Origin: Bdellovibrionales bacterium
GTDB taxonomy: Bacteria > Bdellovibrionota > UBA1018 > CAIMNF01
Assembly: GCA_018969905.1 (NCBI GenBank)
Contig: JAGWXK010000011.1
Coordinates: forward strand, 1 to 42,056
Direction: 5' to 3'
Length of the DNA: 42,056 nt
The position numbers and the translations under genes are program-made. The notes under the pieces are model-generated. The model was not told where the DNA came from. It saw only the letters and a list, made by a program, of their open reading frames with translations, and searched no databases. The first letter of the stretch is position 1. The number at the start of each line of letters is the position of its first letter. This document shows, piece after piece, positions 29,372 through 37,072 of this stretch.

Positions 29372-30082
29372 TCAGGATTCGGTCAGTTCCAATCCTTCTT
29401 TGGCATCGGACTCGATTCGATATTGGTAGCCTTTGTAGTGAAATTCCACTCGTTCAGCATGGAGTGCGAGCCTTGGAAACGGAGGAAGGTTTCGTCCGTA
29501 GAGTGGATCACCTAAGATCGGAAACCCAAGGTGCGAGAGATGGACCCGGATCTGGTGCATGACTCCGGTCTTGATCTCGATTTCAAATTCAATCCCGGAA
29601 ATCTCGTCCGTGAAGGCGCAAGGAAGGGAGATGGGCTTCATTTTGTGAATGATGCTGATCGCGGAAAGAGGTTTTCCGCGGTAATCCCTCCTTAAGCCCG
29701 TGGGTAGAGCAATCATCCTCTTTTTGCTTTTTGGGTGATGAGCAAGGGGAAGATCCAGAGTCATGGGCAATGTAAGGGCGGTCGGTGCTTCAACCGGGTT
29801 TGTCGGGCGCATCCCGCATCTTGCTCGATAGAATTTTCTGATTTCACGGTTTTTGAACTTTAAACGAATTTCATCAAAAATGGATCGTGATTTCGCAAAA
29901 AGTAGCACCCCGCTGGTGCCCGTATCGAGCCGATGAAGAAGATGAAGCTCTTCCGCAGGTCGGAGTCTACCCACAAGCGCCTCAATGCTTTCAAGGGATG
30001 AATGGGTCTGGGTCTGAGAGGGAACCCCGCTTTCTTTTTCGATCGCAAGAATGCTCTCATCTTCGAAGATCGGCTCAAGCAT
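29372..30082 (-). CDS. RluA-family pseudouridine synthase
   Basis: 236 residues, compact and without an N-terminal S4 domain. The catalytic motif [16 protein letters not shown] carries Asp53. Later family blocks are present: [26 protein letters not shown] split around residues 170-200. Such enzymes change uridine to pseudouridine in rRNA or tRNA; the exact target (RluA, RluC/D, TruC-like) cannot be read from the sequence. The lack of S4 fits RluA/TruC-type members. Its 5' end lies 81 bases from the divergent barrel gene. Confidence 0.92.
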   Translation of the reverse strand: MLEPIFEDESILAIEKESGVPSQTQTHSSLESIEALVGRLRPAEELHLLHRLDTGTSGVLLFAKSRSIFDEIRLKFKNREIRKFYRARCGMRPTNPVEAPTALTLPMTLDLPLAHHPKSKKRMIALPTGLRRDYRGKPLSAISIIHKMKPISLPCAFTDEISGIEFEIEIKTGVMHQIRVHLSHLGFPILGDPLYGRNLPPFPRLALHAERVEFHYKGYQYRIESDAKEGLELTES

Positions 30083-30163
30083 GATGGAACATTAGCATGT
30101 AAATATTACTTTTTTAACGGAATCGGGTTCAAATTTCCGAGTAAATGCGTTAGGATTCTAAGC

Positions 30164-30715
30164 ATGAAACTAAAGCTCAGATGGCAAAAAACATGCTTTG
30201 CGATCGGACTGACTTGTCTTTTCTGGAGTTCCCTCTCCGAGGCCGCATCGGGAATCAAGGCGGCTGTGGAGTATCCGGTGGCGGTGGGCACTTCGGCCCA
30301 GAACTTCAATTCGAATCTGGGCTTCAGTGCCGAACTCGATCTTGATGGTTGGCTTGCACCCTGGATGAGAAATTATCTGAGCGTAGGGTATGCTTCCTTT
30401 TCCCTTCGTTCGGATCCCTTGAGCAGCTTCCGATTGATTCCGGTGATGGTCGGGATCGGGCTTCCCGGAAAGGTTACCGATGATCTTTGGACCGTAATGG
30501 ATCTCGGCTTGGGCGGGGCCTTTGGGTACATCAACGCGCCTGGTGCTGTAAGCTACCGAGCGTATGGGTATTTCATGATGCAAGTGCGTGGTGGCATCGA
30601 ATATGATTTCGGGTCCGGATTCTCGGCATTTGCTCGAATCCCCGTGAACTTCATTCTGGGTGTGAACCGGATGACCTATCTTGCCTATTCCGGCGGGCTT
30701 GGGTTCAAATTTTGA
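30164..30715 (+). CDS. Small outer membrane beta-barrel protein
   Basis: 183 residues from the ATG at 30164, eight bases after AGGA. A signal peptide (about 1-27, ending SEAAS) is followed by alternating amphipathic strands with aromatic girdle residues (YLSVGYASFSL, YGYFMMQVRGGIEYDFG) and a C-terminal Phe in GGLGFKF, the usual beta-barrel end signal. It probably forms an eight-strand barrel in the outer membrane. The gene is the first of a co-directional run: 15 bases to the lipoprotein, then fabI and cysE. The 81-base upstream region is AT-rich in part (TAAATATTAC) but I cannot pin a promoter. Confidence 0.75.
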   Translation: MKLKLRWQKTCFAIGLTCLFWSSLSEAASGIKAAVEYPVAVGTSAQNFNSNLGFSAELDLDGWLAPWMRNYLSVGYASFSLRSDPLSSFRLIPVMVGIGLPGKVTDDLWTVMDLGLGGAFGYINAPGAVSYRAYGYFMMQVRGGIEYDFGSGFSAFARIPVNFILGVNRMTYLAYSGGLGFKF

Positions 30716-30730
30716 GGGGGAGATCAGATC

Positions 30731-31291
30731 ATGAAAGTAAATTATAATTTTTTTGCAGGTCTCGGGATGCTCTTGAGTCTTTCCGGTCTTTCCGCGTGTG
30801 GGAATGCGGGTGGAAATGTGGATCCGCTTTCACTTTTCAACGACAGTTCGATTCCTCTGCTCGAACCAATTGTGGGTAACTTTGGTATCTTTGGTACTGG
30901 AACAACCCAGCCCTTCACTGCGGCAAATCCATTCTGGAGGCTTTTGGCAGCTGGGTCTTTCGGGGGCGCAAATTATCTTGCGCCAGCAAGAGGGATTGTT
31001 ACTTCAAGTGGAATTGGAGCTTTAAACGGGGAGACCGGCTTTTCCCTTACCATTGCGCATTCCGGACGACTGGCAACAAGGTTTGTGGGGCTCACGCCCG
31101 TAGTTCGTACGGGTGATTCAGTTCTTGCGGGTCAGGTAATTGGAGCGATCGTTGGCTTTTCCTCGAATTCGGGTGCCGTGGGTTTCCAGGTACTCCTTGA
31201 TGGTTCTCCGATCTGTCCACTTTCTTTTCTTTCCTCGAATTTTCGTCTTCAACTTGGCGGAGCATTCGGCGTGAATGCATTCTGCCAATGA
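30731..31291 (+). CDS. Lipoprotein with degenerate LytM/M23-like domain
   Basis: 186 residues; GGAG lies eight bases before the ATG. The signal LSLSGLSAC places a lipid-modified Cys at about residue 23. The second half follows the LytM fold: YLAPARGIVTSSG, FSLTIAHSGRLATRFVGLTPVVRTGDSVLAGQVIGAI, and GAVGFQVLLDG where an active enzyme has HLHFEV. Here the HxH pair and the first His/Asp ligands are missing, so zinc binding and catalysis should be lost. Degenerate LytM proteins such as EnvC and NlpD activate amidases, which is a possible role. It sits between a barrel gene and fabI, 15 and 20 bases away. Confidence 0.72.
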   Translation: MKVNYNFFAGLGMLLSLSGLSACGNAGGNVDPLSLFNDSSIPLLEPIVGNFGIFGTGTTQPFTAANPFWRLLAAGSFGGANYLAPARGIVTSSGIGALNGETGFSLTIAHSGRLATRFVGLTPVVRTGDSVLAGQVIGAIVGFSSNSGAVGFQVLLDGSPICPLSFLSSNFRLQLGGAFGVNAFCQ

Positions 31292-31311
31292 TTCTCTAGA
31301 AAGGTATATTT

Positions 31312-32085
31312 ATGAGTTCACTTAAAGGAAAAAGAGCCTTGATTCTTGGGCTTGCAAACGATCGTTCTATTGCTTGGGGAATTGCTCAGGCCCTTCATGC
31401 TCAGGGGGCAAAGCTTGCGTTCAATTATCTGGGCGAATCTCTTGAGCGAAGAGTGCGCCCGCTTGCGGAGAGTGTTGGGGCGGAGATCATCGAAGCATGC
31501 GATGTCACTCAAGATGACCAGGTCGCTGCGATATTCGGCAAAGTGAAAGAAAAGTGGGGTGGTCTTGATGTCCTGATCCATTCCGTTGCGTTTGCAAGCA
31601 AAGACGATCTTCACGGTCGCTTCGTCGACACCTCTAGGGATGGCTTCAAGCTCGCGCTCGACATCAGCGCGTACTCGCTGGTGGCGACTTCACGTGAGGC
31701 GTCGAAGCTCATGCCCGAGACGGGTGGAACGATCATTACCCTTACCTATTACGGTTCCGAAAAGGTGATCCCGGGGTATGGAGTGATGGGAGTGGCAAAG
31801 GCTGCTCTTGAGTCGTCGGTGCGATATCTTGCGCATGATCTCGGAAAGCAAAAGATTCGGGTCCATGCGATCTCCGCAGGTCCGATCAAAACTCTTGCGG
31901 CCGCCGGAGGAATATCGAACTTCCGGGACATTCTGAGTCAGATTGAAGAGAAGGCGCCTTTGCACGAAAACGTAAGCCCCGAGGATGTAGGAGAGCTCGC
32001 TGCATTCTTGTGTCAGGATGGCGCGCGCCATATGACGGGGAATCTTCTGTATGTGGATTCCGGATTCAACATCATGGGATCCTGA
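31312..32085 (+). CDS. fabI: Enoyl-ACP reductase (NADH), FabI
   Basis: 257 residues. It reduces trans-2-enoyl-ACP in the last step of each fatty-acid elongation cycle. The SDR-type nucleotide motif is [13 protein letters not shown]; the catalytic pair is Tyr156 and Lys163 in GYGVMGVAK, with Tyr146 in TYYGSEK, numbered exactly as in E. coli FabI. Residue 93, central to triclosan binding, is Ala in SVAFAS, as in several Gram-positive enzymes. AAAGG lies seven bases before the ATG. It is the target of triclosan-class inhibitors. The stop overlaps the cysE start (TGATG). Confidence 0.97.
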   Translation: MSSLKGKRALILGLANDRSIAWGIAQALHAQGAKLAFNYLGESLERRVRPLAESVGAEIIEACDVTQDDQVAAIFGKVKEKWGGLDVLIHSVAFASKDDLHGRFVDTSRDGFKLALDISAYSLVATSREASKLMPETGGTIITLTYYGSEKVIPGYGVMGVAKAALESSVRYLAHDLGKQKIRVHAISAGPIKTLAAAGGISNFRDILSQIEEKAPLHENVSPEDVGELAAFLCQDGARHMTGNLLYVDSGFNIMGS

Positions 32086-32639
32086 TGCCAGGGCTCATCG
32101 AATCGTACCGGAAATACGATCCCGCAACCAAAAGTTCGCTCGAGGTAATCCTGCTTTACCCCGGGGTGAAGGCTATTTTTTTTCATCGTTTGGGTCACGC
32201 TCTTTATGAGCTGGGCATTCCATTTTTTCCGCGAGCCATCAGTGAGTTCAGTCGTTTTTTGACCGGAATTGACATCCACCCGGGGGCAAAAATCGGGGCA
32301 AATCTGATCATTGATCACGGAATGGGAGTGGTGATCGGGGAAACCGCTGAAATCGGGGATCATTGCCTCATTTATCACGGAGTGACCTTGGGCGGAGTGG
32401 ATTTGAGTCCGGTGAAGAGGCATCCTACTCTTGGAAATCACGTGGTGGTAGGGGCTGGCGCGAAGATTCTTGGTAACATTCGAATCGGACATTTTGCCAG
32501 AATCGGCGCAAATTCCGTGGTCATCAAGGACGTCCCTGAACATTGTACTGCCACGGGTATTCCTGCAAAAATCGTGAATTCAAAGGGTGTTCGGCCGGGA
32601 GATGAGCTCAAGCACGATCAAATCGACGAAGAGCCTTAA
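32085..32639 (+). CDS. cysE: Serine O-acetyltransferase, short form
   Basis: 184 residues from the ATG that overlaps the fabI stop. It transfers acetyl from acetyl-CoA to L-serine, giving O-acetylserine for cysteine synthesis. The left-handed beta-helix hexapeptide repeats are clear ([25 protein letters not shown] broken into I-x-x-G units), with catalytic His in IDHGMG and YHGVTLGG, and ATGIPAKIV near the end. It lacks the long N-terminal helical domain of E. coli CysE, resembling the short EpsC/Gram-positive form. No cysK is adjacent. It converges with the next gene, overlapping by four bases. Confidence 0.93.
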   Translation: MPGLIESYRKYDPATKSSLEVILLYPGVKAIFFHRLGHALYELGIPFFPRAISEFSRFLTGIDIHPGAKIGANLIIDHGMGVVIGETAEIGDHCLIYHGVTLGGVDLSPVKRHPTLGNHVVVGAGAKILGNIRIGHFARIGANSVVIKDVPEHCTATGIPAKIVNSKGVRPGDELKHDQIDEEP

Positions 32640-33034
32640 GATGGAGCGGGGCAAAGTTTAAAAAACAGTTCCTGTAGTGCCTTCAGATGTGAGTCGCTCA
32701 GTTCGTCGGGAGAGGCGTTTCGTGGCAAACTCCGCTCGATGCAGTTGTTCAATTCGCTCTTTTGATTCTTGCACTGAAATGAAACTTCTTCCAGTGTCTC
32801 CAGGTGACTTTCCAAAAAATAAAGAAGTCCGAGCTTGAGAAGATCAGGCTCGCTCGAGGTGTGATTCCTGGCTTCAGATATCTCTTTCCGAATCCAGGTC
32901 TTTGCCTCGTTGATTCTCTTGGTTACAGATTTTTCCTTGAGTGACGGGAGGGTGAATCCCGTGGATGCGTCAGCACGGGCTTGAAACACAAGAAGACTAA
33001 GAACAAATAGAATCAACGGGGCTCTGCGAAGCAT
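32636..33034 (-). CDS. Small secreted helical protein, unknown function
   Basis: 132 residues; signal peptide at 1-22 ([15 protein letters not shown]). The mature part is predicted helical and charged ([39 protein letters not shown] in pieces) with three cysteines. No family recognised. Its start lies inside the 3' end of the transglycosylase-like gene (22-base overlap), so the two are probably translated together in the PAP2 operon. It is likely periplasmic and may assist the transglycosylase; that is inferred from context only. Confidence 0.7.
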   Translation of the reverse strand: MLRRAPLILFVLSLLVFQARADASTGFTLPSLKEKSVTKRINEAKTWIRKEISEARNHTSSEPDLLKLGLLYFLESHLETLEEVSFQCKNQKSELNNCIERSLPRNASPDELSDSHLKALQELFFKLCPAPS

Positions 33035-33870
33035 TCGAAACCTGTGCTTTCTTTGATCTGGGCATTGGTTTTTTCAATTCTATCGACATAATCGCGAACT
33101 TCTTTTCTTCGGTCCGGGTCTTTGTCCGGATAGTGTGAATAGAGGTAGTTTTTAAAGCCGCTCCAGAGAGTTTCGCCTTTTTGGTCACTCCCGAGTGCGC
33201 TGGATTTGAGAGTGGCCAGGAAAGTCTGGAAGTTTGAACCGATGGAGGGATAACCTCCGTTGTACATGACCTGCGCGAGTCGAACCTGGAGGATGGAGAG
33301 TTCGGTTTCTTTCCACTCCAGATCGGGCCATCGATCTTTGATTGCGGAAATCAGCGAGTGAGCCTTCACGTCTTTCAACATTCGATACAATCGAAGTGAG
33401 TAGAGCAAGTTTGAATCGGGATTATCGGGAATTGCAATTACCTCACATTCCCCCAATTTCTTTGAGTGATCGGGAATGGGTGCGGAGAGGGTTTTTTGAA
33501 ACTCGGCACATTCCGAATGTTCCAGAAGTGAGCTTTTTGAGTAGGGTTTTCCCTTTTTTTTGAGATCGCTTTGGTCGATCTGATCCATCTCGTGCGCGGC
33601 GATACGGCTCAATTGGCCCAAGCCCCGGCATCCTGACCCGCTGGTAACGTTGAGGTGAAATCCCGATTCATGGGCAAAAAGAGGAAAGGTTTCTTTTGGG
33701 CTGATGGAGGAATCATGGAGCACGCAGGACGAAACAGCCTTGTAGCGATCAAGAATGTGACCGACATAATTTTTGGAGATGCACGGGCGATCCACTCTGG
33801 ATGGTTCCGACTTTGAGCTCGGACATTTTTTGTAAGAATACCCTGAGCCCTGCTCGGAAAAGCGAGACAT
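33013..33870 (-). CDS. Lytic transglycosylase-like (SLT) domain protein, lacking its own signal peptide
   Basis: 285 residues from an ATG at 33870 with no ribosome binding site. Residues about 60-90 carry the SLT motif: catalytic Glu68 in FAHESGFH, then SGSGCRGLGQLS in place of the usual SxxGAxGLMQ. Further C-terminal motifs (RLAQVMYNGGYPS) fit the 'AYNGG' block of this fold. Such enzymes cut peptidoglycan in the periplasm and need export, yet this frame has no signal peptide. The same frame continues upstream past a single TAA codon (33874-33876) into a 72-residue piece that does begin with a signal peptide. The gene is therefore probably the 3' part of one gene split by a nonsense codon, or is made by readthrough. 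Confidence 0.75.
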   Translation of the reverse strand: MSRFSEQGSGYSYKKCPSSKSEPSRVDRPCISKNYVGHILDRYKAVSSCVLHDSSISPKETFPLFAHESGFHLNVTSGSGCRGLGQLSRIAAHEMDQIDQSDLKKKGKPYSKSSLLEHSECAEFQKTLSAPIPDHSKKLGECEVIAIPDNPDSNLLYSLRLYRMLKDVKAHSLISAIKDRWPDLEWKETELSILQVRLAQVMYNGGYPSIGSNFQTFLATLKSSALGSDQKGETLWSGFKNYLYSHYPDKDPDRRKEVRDYVDRIEKTNAQIKESTGFECFAEPR

Positions 33871-33873
33871 TGC

Positions 33874-34092
33874 TTATGCAATACAGGAAATTTCGGATTC
33901 GGGTGGGGAGAGGAGTTCAGAGCCTGGCACCTCGGCCATCACCTGCGTGGCCTTTGAGCACCGCCGGGAAGTATGTTTTTCCAAGGTTTCTTCGGGATAA
34001 TTGTTTTTGGATGTGCACGCATTGAAGTCCAAGCAAAAGGCTGACCCGGATGGGAGCAAAAAAACGGCCATGAGGTGAATGAACCGACTCAT
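33874..34092 (-). CDS. Signal-peptide fragment of the split transglycosylase gene
   Basis: 72 residues starting with a signal peptide (FIHLMAVFLLPSGSA) and followed by a Cys-containing, otherwise featureless stretch ending SEISCIA before TAA. The ATG overlaps the stop of the PAP2 gene by ATGA, showing it is the natural translation start in this operon. After the stop, one codon (GCA) precedes the ATG of the SLT-domain frame in the same reading frame. Read as one gene, the product would be about 359 residues with a signal peptide and a transglycosylase domain. A CAA to TAA change would explain the break. It could also be an independent small secreted protein. Confidence 0.6.
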   Translation of the reverse strand: MSRFIHLMAVFLLPSGSAFCLDFNACTSKNNYPEETLEKHTSRRCSKATQVMAEVPGSELLSPPESEISCIA

Positions 34093-34796
34093 CTTTGCAA
34101 AGGATACAAGACTCGGTCGGGAGAGTGGGAGTTATTTTCGCCCAAAGCCCTCAGCACTCCAAGAACCACGAGAACCCCAAAAACCATGCCTGCGATCACA
34201 TCCGTGGGATAGTGGCGCCCGCCAATCACGCGAAGGGCTCCCGTGGCGATACTTGCCAAAGCAAAAAACACCAACAAAAACAGACGTGTCTTCCTGTGGG
34301 CAGGCAATACCCTCCCAACCCAAAGAAAGCTAAAGAACAGGGCCAGGGTTACAAAGCTGGTATGGCCGGAATAAAAGGAGGTATATTGGTGAATGTTGGC
34401 ACCATCCGTGAGGGGGGAGGCGTACACAAGGGGTCGTGGTCTTTGCACCAAGGCCCGGACGACCTCAATAAGAACCCCATTCCATGCCGTGAGGGACAAA
34501 AGCACAAGGTTCAAGCGAAGGGATTTCGGGGTTGGAACCCGGAGTAGCCACGGAAGAAGGAAGGCAATGACTCCCACGCCATTTTGGAGAATGTTGGAGC
34601 AGAAGTCCGCAAAAACAGAGCCGTATCTGAATGCAAGTTGATCAAAACCGTTGACCGAAGCTCGGGTGCAGACCTCAGGCTTAACTCCGCAAATTGGATG
34701 AAACCACAAAGGACGCAAGAAAAACAGGCCGAGATAAAGAAATCCGGGGAGAAGGGTGAAGAGAAAAAGCTGTTTTAGGGACAATGGCTTAGGCAT
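34089..34796 (-). CDS. PAP2-superfamily membrane phosphatase
   Basis: 235 residues with about six hydrophobic helices. The three phosphatase motifs are complete: RALVQRPRP (motif 1), YSGHTSF with the active histidine (motif 2) and RVIGGRHYPTDV (motif 3). Family members remove phosphate from lipid substrates such as undecaprenyl pyrophosphate or phosphatidic acid at the periplasmic face. Because the next genes encode a peptidoglycan lyase-like protein, an undecaprenyl-pyrophosphate role is attractive but unproved. First gene of a three-gene operon; divergent from the peroxiredoxin gene. Confidence 0.9.
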   Translation of the reverse strand: MPKPLSLKQLFLFTLLPGFLYLGLFFLRPLWFHPICGVKPEVCTRASVNGFDQLAFRYGSVFADFCSNILQNGVGVIAFLLPWLLRVPTPKSLRLNLVLLSLTAWNGVLIEVVRALVQRPRPLVYASPLTDGANIHQYTSFYSGHTSFVTLALFFSFLWVGRVLPAHRKTRLFLLVFFALASIATGALRVIGGRHYPTDVIAGMVFGVLVVLGVLRALGENNSHSPDRVLYPLQR

Positions 34797-34801
34797 TTTG
34801 C

Positions 34802-34830
34802 TTGTCAGAGTTTACCTCTGCCGCTAAGGT
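34802..34830 (+). promoter_or_regulatory. Candidate promoter for the peroxiredoxin gene
   Basis: TTGTCA (34802-34807) and TAAGGT (34825-34830) are separated by 17 bases, about 35 bases before the ATG at 34866. The -35 match is good, the -10 match weak. No OxyR- or PerR-like site was recognised in this short divergent region. Confidence 0.3.
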
Positions 34831-34865
34831 ATGGAAATTCAAAAAATGAAAGGAACTTCCATCCC

Positions 34866-35393
34866 ATGTGGAATCTTAAAGTAGGACAAGCCGCGCCTGA
34901 GTTCAAATCTCCAGCATATGTTGCCGGTCAATTCAAAGAGGTATCTCTTAAGGACTACCGCGGCAAATGGGTCTGTTTGTTTTTCTATCCCCTCGATTTT
35001 ACCTTCGTTTGCCCGACCGAGATTCGTGGTTTTGCCCAGCTCGAAAAGCAATTCTTGGAGGCAAATTGTCAGGTGATCGGGTGCTCCACCGACAGCCAGC
35101 ACTCGCACAAGGCGTGGTTTGAGCGTGATCTTCCCGAGGTCAAGTTTCCGGTTCTCGCCGACACGAATCACTCTGTGTCGCGCAACTTCGGTGTTTTGAT
35201 CGAGGAGAGTGGAATTGCCCTTCGGGGAACTTTCTTGATTGACCCGGATGGGAACCTTCAGGCAATGAGCGTGAATGCGCTCGGAGTCGGGCGATCGGTG
35301 GATGAGACTCTGCGCACCCTCCAGGCCCTTCAAACCGGGGAGCTCTGCCCGGTCAATTGGAAGCCCGGACAGGCAACCTTGACAAAAAAATAA
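34866..35393 (+). CDS. 2-Cys peroxiredoxin (AhpC/Prx1 type)
   Basis: 175 residues. It reduces hydrogen and organic peroxides in the cytoplasm. The peroxidatic Cys49 lies in DFTFVCPTEI and the resolving Cys161 in GELCPVNW, so it is a typical 2-Cys enzyme. APEFKSPAY at the start and PVLADTNHSVSRNFGVL are further family marks. The C-terminus after the resolving cysteine is short. No ahpF or thioredoxin reductase gene is adjacent. It is followed after 28 bases by a small basic protein and then a strong terminator, so the two form one transcript. Confidence 0.96.
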   Translation: MWNLKVGQAAPEFKSPAYVAGQFKEVSLKDYRGKWVCLFFYPLDFTFVCPTEIRGFAQLEKQFLEANCQVIGCSTDSQHSHKAWFERDLPEVKFPVLADTNHSVSRNFGVLIEESGIALRGTFLIDPDGNLQAMSVNALGVGRSVDETLRTLQALQTGELCPVNWKPGQATLTKK

Positions 35394-35421
35394 AAAAATC
35401 AGAACAGTAAAGAGGTAATTT

Positions 35422-35619
35422 ATGACAACAACGACTCAGACTCCTTCCACTTCAGCAAAAAAGAACCTTGGACGCCGCTCATTGAAAAAGCTTGGCCGCG
35501 ATAAGCGCAAGGCTAAGCTCCAGGCTGACAAGGCTTTCTCCAAGACCTATCATGAAGCAAAAAGCAAAAGGTCTATCGAGAAGAAAAACGCCTTCCGCAA
35601 GAAGAAGTCGAAGAAATAA
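35422..35619 (+). CDS. Small, highly basic Lys-rich protein
   Basis: 65 residues preceded by AGAGGT at a good distance from the ATG. After a Thr/Ser-rich start, the protein is about a third Lys/Arg (SLKKLGRDKRKAKL, FRKKKSKK), with no hydrophobic core. It may bind nucleic acid, ribosomes or polyphosphate. The good ribosome binding site, its place between a peroxiredoxin gene and a terminator, and codon use like its neighbours make it likely to be real. No family is recognised. Confidence 0.75.
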   Translation: MTTTTQTPSTSAKKNLGRRSLKKLGRDKRKAKLQADKAFSKTYHEAKSKRSIEKKNAFRKKKSKK

Positions 35620-35653
35620 ATCCCAAATAGCAGAATCCTGAAAGACCGGAGAA

Positions 35654-35680
35654 GCCGGACCCGCAGGGGTCCGGCTTTTT
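35654..35680 (+). terminator. Rho-independent terminator after the peroxiredoxin/basic protein genes
   Basis: A perfect nine-base stem, GCCGGACCC (35654-35662) with GGGTCCGGC (35667-35675), closes a four-base loop GCAG and is followed directly by five thymines. It is the clearest terminator in the window. The next gene starts only five bases after the T-run. Confidence 0.92.
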
Positions 35681-35685
35681 CATTC

Positions 35686-36360
35686 GTGAAAAAAGAGCGA
35701 GCACAAAAGATCATCGCGGCCAGTGGAATCATGAGCAGACGGAAGGCCGAATCTGCGATCGTGCAGGGTCGAGTGTCTTTGAATGGAGATGTGTTTCATG
35801 ATCTTGGAAGATTGGTGGATCCATCCACGGACACGCTGACTGTTGATGGGGAAAAAGTCACGTTGCCCCTGCGGAAACGCACATTTCTGTTTTATAAACC
35901 AAGGGGCGTTGTCACCACAAAGTCGGATCCGGATGGAAAGCCAACGGTGATGAGTTATTTCAAGGATGTTCCAGGAGTGAATCCTGCGGGAAGGCTTGAC
36001 GAAGAGTCTGAAGGCTTGCTGGTGATGACAGAGGACGGGGATCTTTTGCTCAAGCTGACCCATCCCAGGTTTGGAAAAATGAAAGTTTATGAGGTCGAGG
36101 TTCAGGGGCGGGGAAGGGAGAACTTCAGAGAGGACCTTTGCCGAGAAGTCCAACTCTCTGATGGGCCGGGTCGGTTTGAAAGTCTTTTGGAACTCGAGAA
36201 AAACTCCTTGTTTGAAGTGACCGTCGGAGAAGGTCGTAACCGTTTTGTCCGAAGGATGTTTGCTGCGGTCGGACTGACTGTGGTCTTCCTGAAACGGACT
36301 CGCATGGGAGAGTACTCTCTCGGAAGCCTTGCCCCGGGTGAGCGACTTGAAGTCGATTGA
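35686..36360 (+). CDS. RsuA/RluB-family pseudouridine synthase
   Basis: 224 residues from a GTG at 35686; the S4 RNA-binding domain (RAQKIIAASGIMSRRKAES) starts right away, so a later start would cut it. The catalytic motif is GRLDEESEGLL with Asp105, preceded by the KPRGVVTT motif, and GRNRFVRRMFAAVG is the later block. It should modify a uridine in 16S or 23S rRNA; which one cannot be told. The start is five bases after the terminator T-run, with no ribosome binding site. The stop overlaps the UDG start codon. Confidence 0.92.
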   Translation: MKKERAQKIIAASGIMSRRKAESAIVQGRVSLNGDVFHDLGRLVDPSTDTLTVDGEKVTLPLRKRTFLFYKPRGVVTTKSDPDGKPTVMSYFKDVPGVNPAGRLDEESEGLLVMTEDGDLLLKLTHPRFGKMKVYEVEVQGRGRENFREDLCREVQLSDGPGRFESLLELEKNSLFEVTVGEGRNRFVRRMFAAVGLTVVFLKRTRMGEYSLGSLAPGERLEVD

Positions 36361-37052
36361 AAGGTAAGGAATTGAATTTCGAGAAAATCAAGCAAGAGAT
36401 TGAAGCATGCGGAGAGTGTGAGCGCCTTCGATCGCACTGTGTTTCCATCGCGAGAGAGAAAAAACGGCAGTTTCGAGAGGAATCCTATTGGGGAAAACCG
36501 GTACCAGGGTTTGGAGATGCCAAAGCGAAGCTCTTGATCGTTGGACTTGCTCCCGCCGCGCACGGCGCGAATCGTACGGGAAGGATGTTTACGGGCGATC
36601 AATCCGGGCTTTGGCTATATCGAGCGGTCTACAAGGCTGGATTCTCAAACCAACCCACAAGCGCTCATCGCGAGGATGGTCTGAGACTGAAGGAGGCATT
36701 CATCACCGCGGTCGCTCGGTGTGCGCCGCCCGCAAACAAACCCCTTCCATCTGAGATTGAGGCCTGCTCTCGGTTTCTGAAGGCAGAACTGGAGCAATTG
36801 AATTGTGTCCGGGCCTTTCTCGCTTTGGGAAGCGTTGCGCTTCGTGGGCTATGGCGGGTTCTTCCTGAAGATGTGAAGCCATTCGGCAAACTACCCGAGT
36901 TTTCTCATGGCGGGGAGATTCGCCTCAGGGATGGGCGGATGATTTTTTGCTCGTATCATCCAAGCCAGCAAAACACATTCACAAAGAAACTCACGGAACC
37001 CATGTTCGACCAAATTTTCAATCGGGTGAAAATTTTTTTGCAAAGAGGGTAA
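36357..37052 (+). CDS. Uracil-DNA glycosylase, family 5 (UDGb type)
   Basis: 231 residues from a TTG overlapping the previous stop; another TTG at 36372 is possible. The family-5 motif GLAPAAHGANRTGRMFTGD is unmistakable, and motif 2 is YHPSQQNTFTKKL. Four cysteines expected to hold a 4Fe-4S cluster are Cys18, Cys21, Cys122 and Cys137. It removes uracil and related deaminated bases from DNA in base-excision repair. Family 5 is common in thermophiles and actinobacteria and less so in mesophilic Gram-negatives. A second, degraded UDG-like gene lies at 38756. Confidence 0.93.
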   Translation: MKGKELNFEKIKQEIEACGECERLRSHCVSIAREKKRQFREESYWGKPVPGFGDAKAKLLIVGLAPAAHGANRTGRMFTGDQSGLWLYRAVYKAGFSNQPTSAHREDGLRLKEAFITAVARCAPPANKPLPSEIEACSRFLKAELEQLNCVRAFLALGSVALRGLWRVLPEDVKPFGKLPEFSHGGEIRLRDGRMIFCSYHPSQQNTFTKKLTEPMFDQIFNRVKIFLQRG

Positions 37053-37072
37053 ATCGGAGTCAGGATCAAGAA

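Noticed and set aside
31580-31630. Possible triclosan-resistance variant at FabI residue 93 (Ala instead of Gly)
   Set aside because: Ala at this position is normal in several FabI groups, so it does not mark resistance.
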